Source of the DNA: Pseudarthrobacter sp. NIBRBAC000502770
GTDB taxonomy: Bacteria > Actinomycetota > Actinomycetes > Actinomycetales > Micrococcaceae
NCBI RefSeq assembly: GCF_006517815.1
Contig: NZ_CP041198.1
Coordinates: 1-64,000 of the forward strand
DNA: 64,000 nt
Direction: 5' to 3'
Shown here: positions 7,784 through 15,398 of the stretch, piece by piece
Layout: each line of letters begins with the position of its first letter
Numbering within the stretch: the stretch's first letter is position 1
Notes under the pieces: model-generated
The model's database searches: none
What the model was told of the DNA's origin: nothing
Seen by the model: the letters and a program-made list of their open reading frames with translations, nothing else
Program-made: the position numbers and the translations under genes

Positions 7784-8191
7784 TCAGAAGAGGGTGTCGC
7801 CGGTGGACCCTTCGGGGCCGTAGTCGGTTTCATCGAGGTCCCATGTCTCGTTGGTGCGGGTGTCGGTTACGACGTCGTGGCCGCAGTGCCGGCAGCGGGC
7901 GGCGTAGATGTCGTGGACCGGATACGCGGGCACTTCGACCTGGGCCTCGTACTTGTGGCCGCTCCGGGTCGTCTTGGTTGTCGTGGTGGTGAAGGTGGAC
8001 TCGGCTGGCGGCCGGATCCCCCAGGCAATGAGGGACTCGTCGACGGCGCCGCACTCGTGGCAGGCCATCTTGTCCGCTGGCACGTGGAGCGGGAGCGTTG
8101 ACCGGTAGTCGCTCCACGCGTCCCACGTGACTGGTACGCCGTCCCAGAGCAGTGGGAGGTCGTGCCTGCTGCGCGCGAGCCGAAGAGTCAT
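7784..8191 (-). CDS. phage hypothetical zinc-binding protein
   Basis: 135-aa protein with two Cys pairs 50 residues apart: MACHECGAVDES and ARCRHCGHDVVTDTRTNETW. Both pairs together fit a zinc ribbon. The N terminus (DLPLLWDGVPVTWDAWSDYR) is not typical of any named domain. It overlaps the upstream gene by four bases. Confidence 0.7.
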   Translation of the reverse strand: MTLRLARSRHDLPLLWDGVPVTWDAWSDYRSTLPLHVPADKMACHECGAVDESLIAWGIRPPAESTFTTTTTKTTRSGHKYEAQVEVPAYPVHDIYAARCRHCGHDVVTDTRTNETWDLDETDYGPEGSTGDTLF

Positions 8192-8577
8192 CCGAGATTC
8201 TCATCGGCGGGGGTGTGATGCTTGCCGATCATTTCGGCCGGTCGGATCCCGGCCTTGACGTCTGCCCAGCAGCTGGAGCAGGTGTGAGCGTCCTTGCCGA
8301 TGTGGTCTTCGCATGGCGGCGGCTTGGGCAGTTGGGCCCGGATGGATGGTGGCCAGTGGAGCCGGACCTCGAAGATCCGTCCGGGTGTCTGGGTGGATGG
8401 GTCGCGTGCCGCGGTCACGGCGGCGGCCAGGATGTCAGCGAACGGTGCCGTGTGGTCCTTGTGCCGTTCGAAGACTTTGATGCTTCCTTCGATGCCCCAT
8501 GCCGGGCGGATCTCGTGAAGGACGTGGGCGATCATCTTGGCTTGCTTTTCGGTGATCAAATTTCTCCTTTCATCCAT
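8188..8577 (-). CDS. phage conserved protein near the replication initiator
   Basis: 129-aa protein starting MDERRNLITEKQAKMIAHVL. It continues HEIRPAWGIEGSIKVFERHK and DILAAAVTAARDPSTQTPGR, and a Cys pair follows (TCSSCWADVKAG). Proteins with this helical start are commonly found next to replication genes in actinobacterial phages, but I cannot give a function. Confidence 0.65.
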   Translation of the reverse strand: MDERRNLITEKQAKMIAHVLHEIRPAWGIEGSIKVFERHKDHTAPFADILAAAVTAARDPSTQTPGRIFEVRLHWPPSIRAQLPKPPPCEDHIGKDAHTCSSCWADVKAGIRPAEMIGKHHTPADENLG

Positions 8578-8660
8578 CCAGACGTCGCTTGCTTTCGCCG
8601 CTCGGCCGGTGCCGATTTCTGCGGCTTCTGGTGAGGTTAAGTACGAAACTTGGGTGGGAT

Positions 8661-8703
8661 TAGGTGTAGGTGTGAAGGTGTAGGTGTTAGGTGCAGGTGT
8701 TAC
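8661..8703. repeat. iteron-like YAGGTG tandem repeat
   Basis: Plus strand carries five TAGGTG or CAGGTG units plus one AAGGTG in about 40 bp, i.e. direct repeats of 6 bp with variable spacing. It lies directly downstream of the replication-initiation gene, where phage origins with iterons are often placed. Part of it overlaps the broken 3' tail of that gene. Confidence 0.6.
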
Positions 8704-8782
8704 CGATGCCTTTCAAGACCCCTTCGATAAAGCCTTTCTGGATGCCCATTGGAACCCTTTACCGAACCCTTTCCGGATGGGT

Positions 8783-9271
8783 TTATGCATCGGCCGGGGA
8801 AACCATTTCACGAGGGTTTATGGACCGTCCCGCCATGGCATCCTTCAAAGCTCCCCAGCTGGTCCATTCCGGGTTCTCAGCCTGCAGCCGGTGGAGTTCG
8901 TGGACGACGACGCCGCGGATCGTTCTAGACGCGACCGAGGCGTAAGCCTTGGCCACGGCCGCGCCCATGTTCCGCTGCTTCAGGAGCCCGTCGCTGCGCA
9001 TGAACGAGCGGACGAGGACCTCTTCTGTGTCCTCGTCCGCCACGATGTAGACGTTCTCGAGGAGCTCCTGCGCTGCCGACTCCAAGACGTCCAGGGTGAG
9101 CCCGCTGGCCTTCGGGACGATGCGTTTGAGGCGCCAGTCGACGACTCCGCAGTGACTTAGGTCGGCGTGCGTGCTCAGGTGGATGAATAGCCATTGGGCC
9201 ATGGGCGACAGGTCAAGGAAGTCATCGTCGACCCAGATGCTCACCTTGATCTGTCCGTACTGCCTGGCCAT
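8783..9271 (-). CDS. phage replication initiation protein, C terminus lost to frameshift
   Basis: Helix-turn-helix replication protein of the kind that opens actinophage replication modules. MARQYGQIKVSIWVDDDFLD, FIHLSTHADLSHCGVVDWRL, VYIVADEDTEEVLVRSFMRS and SVASRTIRGVVVHELHRLQA follow the family closely. The frame stops at residue 162, shorter than family members. Just beyond the stop, other minus frames encode KPIRKGFGKGF and MGIQKGFIEGVLKGIG, the Gly/Lys repeat tail typical of the family. Two single-base shifts have therefore removed the tail. The truncated product may still bind DNA. Confidence 0.75.
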   Translation of the reverse strand: MARQYGQIKVSIWVDDDFLDLSPMAQWLFIHLSTHADLSHCGVVDWRLKRIVPKASGLTLDVLESAAQELLENVYIVADEDTEEVLVRSFMRSDGLLKQRNMGAAVAKAYASVASRTIRGVVVHELHRLQAENPEWTSWGALKDAMAGRSINPREMVSPADA

Positions 9272-9295
9272 TGAGCCTCCTTTCTTTGCGTTCGG

Positions 9296-9922
9296 ATGAT
9301 GGGTGGCTTGTATGATCCGGGGGTGAATGATGATTTCTTTGTTTGTGGCAACTTCTTCTCAATTACTTGCGGCACGTGGCTTGGGTTTTGGAGCGGTGTG
9401 ATCGGGGCGTTGGTCGCCGCGATTCTCAGCGCCGGCGTCGCATACCTGGTCGTCCGCATGACGAACGGACAAGCGCAGCGCGGAGTCGAGCAGACGATCG
9501 AGGCGGCTGCCCTGGGGGATTGCGTGGCGGCGATTGAGGGCCTCGAATGGGCCATGAGGCGGCACGAACCGTATGCGAAATTCGACGCCGGCACCTACAT
9601 GATCCCCATGAGAGCTGCAGTTGCACGACTGCAGATGTCTCGCGAGGAAGCGGTTTCGGTCGCCCATATCCTCATCCACTGGCCAGGTGAACTCTCTCAT
9701 CTGGCCAAGAAATACAAGGAAGCCGTTCGGGAGGAAGCCCCGCAAACTGACGACATCCTCGACAGAGTCGCGAATGTCATCACGAAGGCAACGGTGGCCT
9801 TGCCTGGGTCCGTGTCGAAAGATAAGACCGTTAGAAAGGACAGCGCTGAACTGCTCCTGGAGGCGGACAACGCTCTAAAGGATGCTCTGACGACGTATGA
9901 CATTCCTCGCGGGAGTAATTAG
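9296..9922 (+). CDS. phage plus-strand membrane protein (possible moron)
   Basis: 208-aa protein with one clear membrane segment (WSGVIGALVAAILSAGVAYL, about residues 32-51) followed by a soluble, mainly helical domain (TIEAAALGDCVAAIEGLEW, EAVSVAHILIHWPGELSHLA). It is read opposite to the surrounding replication genes, as phage accessory genes often are. The start could instead be GTG 9323, which leaves more room for a promoter. No family recognised. An envelope role such as superinfection exclusion is only inferred from topology and placement. Confidence 0.65.
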   Translation: MMGGLYDPGVNDDFFVCGNFFSITCGTWLGFWSGVIGALVAAILSAGVAYLVVRMTNGQAQRGVEQTIEAAALGDCVAAIEGLEWAMRRHEPYAKFDAGTYMIPMRAAVARLQMSREEAVSVAHILIHWPGELSHLAKKYKEAVREEAPQTDDILDRVANVITKATVALPGSVSKDKTVRKDSAELLLEADNALKDALTTYDIPRGSN

Positions 9923-9967
9923 CCTCAGTACGCCTGGAGTGTCAGCGGCCGGATATATGCTCCGCCC

Positions 9968-10303
9968 ATGACTATCGATGTAAATGCGGCAGGCTTGCTT
10001 GCCCAAGTAATTCCGGCACTCTTGGTGTTCCTCGCACTGGAGGACCGGCTTTCACCTGTTCTTATTCCGCGCCCGAAGGTGCGCCAATGGGTCAGGAAGT
10101 GGCGGGAAACTGCGGTTGTCCTCAATCTTTTTTCCCTGGGCTGCTGCCTCGCCATCGTCGTCTTACGGACGGAACTTGGGTTCCTTAGCCCCTTTATTGC
10201 GTTCAGTGTGCTGTTACTCCTCGTTGTGCTGGTCCTCCTATTTGCTGGGATGTTCGCCCGGGAAGATGAACCGGTCGAACAACCGGCAGATGTCGAGTCG
10301 TAG
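9968..10303 (+). CDS. phage plus-strand small membrane protein
   Basis: 111-aa protein with three hydrophobic segments: LLAQVIPALLVFLALE, TAVVLNLFSLGCCLAIVVL, and PFIAFSVLLLLVVLVLLFAGMF, and an acidic tail (EDEPVEQPADVES). It lies 45 nt after the previous plus-strand membrane gene, so the two probably form a unit. Small multi-span phage proteins of this type can be holins or exclusion proteins, but its position among early genes argues against a lysis role. Confidence 0.65.
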   Translation: MTIDVNAAGLLAQVIPALLVFLALEDRLSPVLIPRPKVRQWVRKWRETAVVLNLFSLGCCLAIVVLRTELGFLSPFIAFSVLLLLVVLVLLFAGMFAREDEPVEQPADVES

Positions 10304-10312
10304 CCAACTAAC

Positions 10313-11872
10313 TCACGCCGCCTGCAGTGTCTCGGCCATGCAGGCGACGAGGTCACGGGCGGCCGGGGGAGTGACGGCATTGCCGGCCATCTTGACCTGC
10401 TCCCGCTTGTTGCCGAGCATGATGTATTCCTTCGGGAAGGCCATGCCCGCTTTGATCTCGTGGGGCTCCAGCATCCGGAACTCGCAGTCGTCGATGTCGG
10501 GGACCTTCCACTCAGCGAGGCCGTGGTGCAGGCCGTTGGCGGCGAAGGTGTCGAGCGGCTGCCCGACGTCTTTCGGCGCGTTCTGCCCGCGGAGGGTCGT
10601 GATCATGGCGAAGCGGTCGTGCGTAGTGATGGTCGGGATGGCCTTCGACGTCGGGTGCATCTGCCCGTTGCCGTAGTACTCCATCAGCATGTGGTGTCCT
10701 GGCTGCGTGATGAGGGACTGGTGGCCAGCGGTGGTGAGGGTGCGCCTTTCCTCGTGAACCGGGGTCGACATCTCGGCGCCCGATCCGCGGCTGGAGTTGT
10801 TCCGCATGAGCAGGGCCGGCACCAGCAGGCCCGTCTCGTTGCGCGTGGTCTGCGTCCGCATGGGCTCGCCGGAGAGTTGCGTCTGCTTGCCGTCGCGCCC
10901 CTCTACCGGGACGAGCAGTGACCGCGTGTAGGCGGTCGTCTGCGTCTGGAACGGCTCGTGGTTGACGGCGGACAGGATCTGCGAGCCACGCACGGAGTCG
11001 ATGCTGACCGGCTCCTGCCCGTACTTGGCGAGGCCCGCGATGATCCTAGCCATCGTCTTCGGTGCCAGCGGCCGCTGCCGGTCGCCGATGCGCTCACCGC
11101 GGAGCGACCAGTCGATAGCGTGCGAGGCTGGCAGCCAACCGGGCTCGACGATCTGGTTCTTGCAGCTGACCTTGGGGCAGCGGTAGAGGTACTGGGCTCG
11201 GTATCGGCCCCACGGCTCGTTGACTTTCTTGAAGACCTGCATGGCGTCTACCACCTCGTTGCAGCTGGAGCAGTAGGCCTTTGGTCGGAAGTACTTCTCG
11301 ACGTCGGGTGCCTTGTTGCCCTTCTTCCAGAAGAGGACGTACATGCGGTCGCGGGACTGCGGCGCGGGCAGGCCGCCGTGCTGGGCATGCATGCTGTTGA
11401 GGTACTGGATGCGGTGCTCGTAGCCGAGGGACTTCATGGCCATCAGCCAGGCTTCGAACATGACCCACTTGGCGGCGTCGACGACGTTCTCGGTGATGAT
11501 GGCGCGGTAGTGGTGGACCTCGGCGAACCGGGGCACGTCCCACATGGTGGCGCGGGACCTGTCGGCGGCTTCGTCGGGCAGTGTGTCGCCGAACAGGTCC
11601 GCTTGGGCAGTGACGCGCTTCCGGCCCTTTGCTACCGAGTGGTTGGTGCACTCCGGCGAGGCCCAGAGGATATCGGAGTTGCCGATGTAGCGCGGGTCCG
11701 TCTCCTTGATATCGGCTTGGACGTGGATGGTGTCTGGGTGGTTCGCGTTGTGCGATTCCAGTGCCTTGTCCCAGTGGTTCAGTGCGGTCTTCACGCTGAT
11801 TCCGGGGAGCATCGTCGCTCCGGTGCTGGATCCGCCGGCGCCGCAAAACATGTCGGTCATGGTCAAGCTCAT
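10313..11872 (-). CDS. phage DNA cytosine-5 methyltransferase
   Basis: 519-aa C5 methyltransferase. Motif I is MTDMFCGAGGSSTGATML, the SAM-binding loop. The catalytic Cys is in WASPECTNHSVAKG (motif IV, with PEC instead of the usual PC). ENVVDAAKW is motif VI, and a C-terminal MAGNAVTPPAARDLVACM is motif X. Between them are two CxxC pairs (YCSSCNEVV and YRCPKVSCKNQ) that may bind zinc near the target-recognition region. It starts at ATG 11872, overlapping the preceding small ORF (ATGA). It probably protects phage DNA from host restriction. Its target sequence is unknown. Confidence 0.9.
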   Translation of the reverse strand: MSLTMTDMFCGAGGSSTGATMLPGISVKTALNHWDKALESHNANHPDTIHVQADIKETDPRYIGNSDILWASPECTNHSVAKGRKRVTAQADLFGDTLPDEAADRSRATMWDVPRFAEVHHYRAIITENVVDAAKWVMFEAWLMAMKSLGYEHRIQYLNSMHAQHGGLPAPQSRDRMYVLFWKKGNKAPDVEKYFRPKAYCSSCNEVVDAMQVFKKVNEPWGRYRAQYLYRCPKVSCKNQIVEPGWLPASHAIDWSLRGERIGDRQRPLAPKTMARIIAGLAKYGQEPVSIDSVRGSQILSAVNHEPFQTQTTAYTRSLLVPVEGRDGKQTQLSGEPMRTQTTRNETGLLVPALLMRNNSSRGSGAEMSTPVHEERRTLTTAGHQSLITQPGHHMLMEYYGNGQMHPTSKAIPTITTHDRFAMITTLRGQNAPKDVGQPLDTFAANGLHHGLAEWKVPDIDDCEFRMLEPHEIKAGMAFPKEYIMLGNKREQVKMAGNAVTPPAARDLVACMAETLQAA

Positions 11873-11985
11873 GCTGGGGTGTCTCCTTCTAGTTGGGTTA
11901 CGTCTGGCTCTGGCTGCTCGAGGACGTCGTAGATGCTGAGTTGGCCCTCGAGCACCGGGATCTGCCGGTCAGTGGTGGTATCCAC
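11869..11985 (-). CDS. small phage ORF or displaced C terminus of the upstream gene
   Basis: GTG 11985 opens 38 codons ending exactly at the methyltransferase start (ATGA overlap). The peptide VDTTTDRQIPVLEGQLSIYD ends with a pattern (QLSIYDVLEQPE) that looks like the tail of a larger protein. It may be the true end of the 12.0-12.25 kb gene, displaced by one frameshift near 11985, or an independent short gene. Confidence 0.45.
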   Translation of the reverse strand: MDTTTDRQIPVLEGQLSIYDVLEQPEPDVTQLEGDTPA

Positions 11986-12247
11986 GGGCGGCTGCTGCGA
12001 CGGCGGGCGCTTCGATGATGACGACAGTGCGGGCGCCGCCGGATCCCGGGACGCGGCGGCCGTCTGCTATGCAGGCGCGGGGCGGGCCGACTATGCGGGC
12101 TTGGTGGCGGTGAGCTACGTCGGGCAGGTCCCCGATGGCTTGGAGGATCAGCTCTTGGTCGGTCTGCGCAGTTCCGGCGCCATCAACCACGGGCCAGACA
12201 GCGCGGAACGTGTGGGTTGCTGTGGGGGCCGGCTTGGGGCGAGTCAT
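11969..12247 (-). CDS. phage hypothetical protein (92 aa), possible crossover or RNA/DNA-processing small protein
   Basis: Starts MTRPKPAPTATHTFRAVWPV and overlaps the dnaN stop by four bases. The core AQTDQELILQAIGDLPDVAH and RTVVIIEAPAVAAA looks structured. Its last residues (RGYHH) look unnatural, while a neighbouring frame (11985-11869) supplies a better tail. A frameshift near 11985 is therefore suspected. Family unknown. Confidence 0.6.
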   Translation of the reverse strand: MTRPKPAPTATHTFRAVWPVVDGAGTAQTDQELILQAIGDLPDVAHRHQARIVGPPRACIADGRRVPGSGGARTVVIIEAPAVAAAARGYHH

Positions 12248-13377
12248 GACGGCATCCGAACGGGCATGATCAGGTGCTTTGACGACTTGGGATCGTTCGT
12301 CTCGAGGCCGCCAGGTGAGAAGAGGAAGGGCTTCGGTGCGCTGGTGTAGGAGATCCTGACCTTGTCGCCAGGCAGCTGCTGCAAGGTCTCCACCAGGTAG
12401 CGCGGACTGAGCGCGAACTTTATGTCGTCCTTCAGGCCAGCGACGACTCCGCCCCAGGCCACTGGGGCCTTCGAGGGCCCGAATAGTCCGTAGTCGAAAG
12501 TCACTTCGGCGCCGCCGTCGAACATGCGGACGAAGCAGGGCGAGAATCGTTCATTCATCCGCTCCGCGACCTTGGCGGACTCAAGAAGTACAGCCCGGTC
12601 AACTTCGAACGAGGCGGTGACATCAGCGGGGAACAGCGACTTGATCTTGGGGTAGTCGCCGTCAACGCTCATCGAAGTGAAGGTGGCGTGCTCGGTCTTG
12701 ATGGTGATGCGACGGTCACGCAGTCCGATGACGACATCATCGCCGGTGAGGAAGCGGTCGAGGGCTTTGATGGTCCGGTAGTTCAGCAGGAAGTCTGCGC
12801 TGCCTTCGCCTTGCCCTTGGACGTGGTCCTCGGCCAGCCGGTAGCGGTCGGTGGCGAGAAGCTCCATGGCGCCGTCTCCGATGGCTATCCGGACCGCCGT
12901 GAGGATGGGCAGCGTGTCGTCCTTGGATGCGGCGATGGAGACGCGTCGCAGGGCTGCCCTGAAATCGGCGGCCGGGACCGAGATGTACTCGCTGGGGGCG
13001 AGGTCAGGGATCTCCGGGTATTCGGCGACGGGCAGCGCCTGGGCGTGGAGCTCGTATCCGCAGGCAGAGACAGTGACCTTCTCACCCTCGATAGCGACAG
13101 TGACCGGCGCGGCTTTTGTCTTGCCCGTCGTGGTGCGGATTGCATCGATGAGCCACCGGTAGGTGACGAGAAACGGGGTGCCTTCACCCTCGGCCTCGGC
13201 AACGGTGGTCACGCACGAGGTGTCGTAGTCAAAGGCGGACAGGACGCCGGCTGAGGGATCGATGTGGACGCCGTAAAGAACGGGCAGGGGCTTCTTGCCC
13301 GCCAGTGCGGGGGCGACACGGTTGAGGGCCGCGATCCAGTCCTTTGCCGGGGCCGTGATTGCCTGCTGGGTGCTCAT
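12244..13377 (-). CDS. dnaN: phage DNA polymerase III beta subunit (sliding clamp)
   Basis: 377-aa beta clamp, the ring that tethers DNA polymerase to DNA. Three clamp domains can be followed: an N-terminal part (DWIAALNRVAPALAGKKPLP, YDTSCVTTV), a middle part (FRAALRRVSIAASKDDTLPI, LLATDRYRLAEDHV) and a C-terminal part (GDYPKIKSLFPADV, VAERMNERFSPCFVRM) ending with the typical HLIMPVRMPS. No phage DNA polymerase is seen in the window, so the clamp may recruit the host replicase to phage DNA. It follows a terminator hairpin and a clear AAAGGAG RBS. Confidence 0.93.
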   Translation of the reverse strand: MSTQQAITAPAKDWIAALNRVAPALAGKKPLPVLYGVHIDPSAGVLSAFDYDTSCVTTVAEAEGEGTPFLVTYRWLIDAIRTTTGKTKAAPVTVAIEGEKVTVSACGYELHAQALPVAEYPEIPDLAPSEYISVPAADFRAALRRVSIAASKDDTLPILTAVRIAIGDGAMELLATDRYRLAEDHVQGQGEGSADFLLNYRTIKALDRFLTGDDVVIGLRDRRITIKTEHATFTSMSVDGDYPKIKSLFPADVTASFEVDRAVLLESAKVAERMNERFSPCFVRMFDGGAEVTFDYGLFGPSKAPVAWGGVVAGLKDDIKFALSPRYLVETLQQLPGDKVRISYTSAPKPFLFSPGGLETNDPKSSKHLIMPVRMPS

Positions 13378-13380
13378 TGC

Positions 13381-13608
13381 TTAGTTCTCCTTTGGGTACG
13401 AAAAAGGCCGCTTGGGGGCGGCCTTGGTTTTTGGTTTGGGGGAGCGTGTGGCGTTCCGTATGGCTTGTTCGGCCGTCGGGTCGCGGTGGGTGCGGCGGGC
13501 GCGTGAGTCTGCTTCGTCCTGGGCCTGCGCGAGTTTGTGATGTTCGCATTGGCCGCGGGAGAGGCAGATGCCGTGCGCTCCCTTGCAGAGGAAGCAGCAC
13601 GGGTCCAC
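13381..13608 (-). CDS. small phage Cys-rich protein
   Basis: GTG 13608 overlaps the stop of the NrdH-like gene (TAGTG). The 75-aa product VDPCCFLCKGAHGICLSRGQ has three to four Cys and then a basic tail. The last 15 codons also form the terminator hairpin at 13404-13425, so the C terminus (KAAPKRPFSYPKEN) is partly dictated by the hairpin. Confidence 0.6.
   Translation of the reverse strand: MDPCCFLCKGAHGICLSRGQCEHHKLAQAQDEADSRARRTHRDPTAEQAIRNATRSPKPKTKAAPKRPFSYPKEN
13401..13425 (-). terminator. rho-independent terminator upstream of dnaN, inside the end of the previous ORF
   Basis: AAGGCCGC (13404-13411) pairs with GCGGCCTT (13418-13425). A minus-strand T run follows at 13405-13401. It is located 24 nt before the dnaN start. 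Confidence 0.75.
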
Positions 13609-13925
13609 TAGGCGGCGTCCGCCCGGTGCGTGATGTGCTCCCGGATCTTCGTCGGTTGTAGGCCTGACCAGATGACGTTGCCTTCGATCGTGGAAACTTC
13701 GACGACGGGCATCTGCCGGAAGCCGAGGTGCTCCGTGACGTACCAGTAGGCGGTGGCGTCTTCCTCGACGTTGACGGCGGTGTAGTGAATGTTCTTCTCG
13801 TCCAGCTTTTCCTTGGTCTTGGTGCAGCCGAAGCATTCATTCTTGGTGTAGATGACGACGGCGACACCGTCGCGCGCCTGGATGCGCTGGGTGAGGTCTG
13901 TGGCTTCTTCGATGGCGGTGCTCAT
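13608..13925 (-). CDS. nrdH: NrdH-like redoxin (glutaredoxin fold)
   Basis: 105-aa thioredoxin-fold protein starting MSTAIEEATDLTQRIQARDG. The redox site is CFGC in VVIYTKNECFGCTKTKEKLD, followed by the cis-Pro segment RQMPVVEVSTI. Classical NrdH has CxQC, so the site is a variant. Such proteins reduce ribonucleotide reductase and raise dNTP supply for phage replication. No nrdE or nrdF is nearby, so it would act on the host enzyme. Longer in-frame starts run into the upstream terminator and were rejected. Confidence 0.8.
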   Translation of the reverse strand: MSTAIEEATDLTQRIQARDGVAVVIYTKNECFGCTKTKEKLDEKNIHYTAVNVEEDATAYWYVTEHLGFRQMPVVEVSTIEGNVIWSGLQPTKIREHITHRADAA

Positions 13926-13986
13926 GTGCTTCTTTCGTGTGTGGGCGCGGCGCCCGGCCGGGGGAGGTCCGGGCGCCGCGGGCATG

Positions 13987-14010
13987 AAAAAAGCCGCTCA
14001 CTGGCGGCTT
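13987..14010 (-). terminator. rho-independent terminator between lipoprotein gene and nrdH
   Basis: AAGCCGC (13991-13997) pairs with GCGGCTT (14004-14010). A six-base T run follows on the minus strand. The sequence is nearly the same as the terminator at 17995-18016. Confidence 0.8.
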
Positions 14011-14030
14011 CGATTTGGGTTGGTGCGCGG

Positions 14031-14498
14031 TTACTTGGAGAAGCGCGGCACGTCGATCGGCAGGGGCTGATCGGACACGATGTAGTCGAGGCTGGTTTCC
14101 ACCATGGTGCCGTCGGTCGTGAAGAAGAAGATGCCAGGGTCACCGGCGCCGTAGGTACCGTCATCCTTTGCTGAGTCCAGGGTGTAGTAGCTGCCGTAGT
14201 GCTTGACTACCTCTTGCTCCGGGCCGACCTGAGATCCGCTGGAGCTTACCTTTCCCTTGGCCGTGTAGAAGCCGATGATGTTGGCGTAGCTCAGCACGTA
14301 GACGTACCGGATTGTGTTGGGGTCCTCTTCCTTGTCGCGCTTCTTCTCGAGGTTCTGCTTTTCGAGCGAGTTCACGATCTGCGAGGAACCCTGGGCGGCT
14401 TTGCGCTTGTCCAGTTCGGATTCGGCGGTGCAGGCGGTGGCGCCCAGGGCGAGGGCGGCAGCGGTCAGGGCGGCGGCGATCTTGTGGGTGGTCTTCAT
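14031..14498 (-). CDS. phage-encoded lipoprotein
   Basis: 155-aa protein with a signal peptide (MKTTHKIAAALTAAALALGA) and a lipobox Cys at residue 23 (ATAC). After export it would be lipid-anchored on the outer face of the membrane. A charged linker (LEKQNLEKKRDKEEDPNTIR) leads to a beta-rich domain (YVYVLSYANIIGFYTAKGKV). Similar lipoproteins occur in other actinobacterial temperate phages without a proven role. Expression from the prophage and a surface location are compatible with superinfection exclusion, which is inference. It is followed 11 nt upstream by a membrane-protein gene. Confidence 0.8.
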   Translation of the reverse strand: MKTTHKIAAALTAAALALGATACTAESELDKRKAAQGSSQIVNSLEKQNLEKKRDKEEDPNTIRYVYVLSYANIIGFYTAKGKVSSSGSQVGPEQEVVKHYGSYYTLDSAKDDGTYGAGDPGIFFFTTDGTMVETSLDYIVSDQPLPIDVPRFSK

Positions 14499-14508
14499 TG
14501 TGGGTTCC

Positions 14509-14919
14509 TTACTTGGTGGTGGTGCAGCCGGCGGTGGTCAGTTCGTAGGGCAGGTCCGGGCTCTTCCAGTCCTTGGACAGGATCTTGCGGGACTCTGCGT
14601 TGTAGGCCTCCACGGAGGCGATGCACTCGCTCTGGACTCCGGCGAGGATCTGGGATGCTGTCTTGTCGGTGGGATCAGTTGCGACTCGCGCCGCGTGCAT
14701 GGTGACCAGCTGCTTGTTGGTGTTCACGGCGGCGTTGAGTTTCTCGAACTTCTGCTGCTTCTCGGTCCAGTTCTGGGCGCTGTTGTTGATCTTGACCGCG
14801 TCACCCTGACCTTTGGGCCCGGATGTGGCGACACTGATTGCCCAGACCGCCCACCAGATGAGCGCGATAAGGAGGATTGCGGCGAGTACCGCGGCAATGA
14901 CTTTGAGGACGTCTTTCAT
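14509..14919 (-). CDS. phage-encoded single-pass membrane protein
   Basis: 136-aa protein with one N-terminal membrane segment (VIAAVLAAILLIALIWWAVW) and a soluble helical domain (NWTEKQQKFEKLNAAVNTNK) ending with two Cys (QSECIASVEAYNAES and TTAGCTTTK) that could form a disulfide outside the cell. It lies between ssb and the lipoprotein gene in the same direction. The pair looks like a functional unit, but no function is known. Confidence 0.75.
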   Translation of the reverse strand: MKDVLKVIAAVLAAILLIALIWWAVWAISVATSGPKGQGDAVKINNSAQNWTEKQQKFEKLNAAVNTNKQLVTMHAARVATDPTDKTASQILAGVQSECIASVEAYNAESRKILSKDWKSPDLPYELTTAGCTTTK

Positions 14920-14933
14920 GTGTAGCTCCTTGG

Positions 14934-15398
14934 TTAGTAGGTTTGGCCGCCGGGGTTGCCCCAGCCACCTTGTCCGGTGGCTGCCGGGTCGCCGCCGCCC
15001 CAGCCTTGATCGGCTGCAGCGGCCGGCACGTCGTTGGCGGGTGCTTGGTGCCAGCGGAAGTCTTTGCCGATGGACTCGATCCGGAGCTGGTCCGAACGGC
15101 GCTTCTTGCCCTCCGAGTCTTCCCAGGCGTTCGTTTCGATCTCGCCGTAGAGGATGACGTTGTCACCCTTCTTCAGGTGGTTGGCGACGTTCTCGGCGAG
15201 CAGCATCTTGCCCTGGTTCCATGCCCTGCAGTCCCAGAACTTGCCGGGCTTGTTCTCCCACTCGTTCGTCTGCCGGTTGAACTTGCGGGGGTTGGTGACG
15301 ACCACCAGGCGGGCGACAGCGCCGCCGCCATCATTGAACTTCAGGCCCGGATCCTCGTGGACCTTGCCGATGATGGTCACGTAGGTTTCGCCGCTCAT
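14934..15398 (-). CDS. ssb: phage single-stranded DNA-binding protein
   Basis: 154-aa SSB. The OB fold is seen as YVTIIGKVHEDPGLKFNDGG, ARLVVVTNPRKF, FWDCRAWNQGKMLLAENVAN and DNVILYGEIETNAWEDSEGK. The C-terminal third is Gly/Gln-rich (WGGGDPAATGQGGWGNPGG) but ends in QTY, so the DDDIPF tip that recruits partner proteins in bacterial SSBs is missing. It overlaps the SMC-like ATPase gene stop by four bases and belongs to the recombination module. Confidence 0.93.
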   Translation of the reverse strand: MSGETYVTIIGKVHEDPGLKFNDGGGAVARLVVVTNPRKFNRQTNEWENKPGKFWDCRAWNQGKMLLAENVANHLKKGDNVILYGEIETNAWEDSEGKKRRSDQLRIESIGKDFRWHQAPANDVPAAAADQGWGGGDPAATGQGGWGNPGGQTY

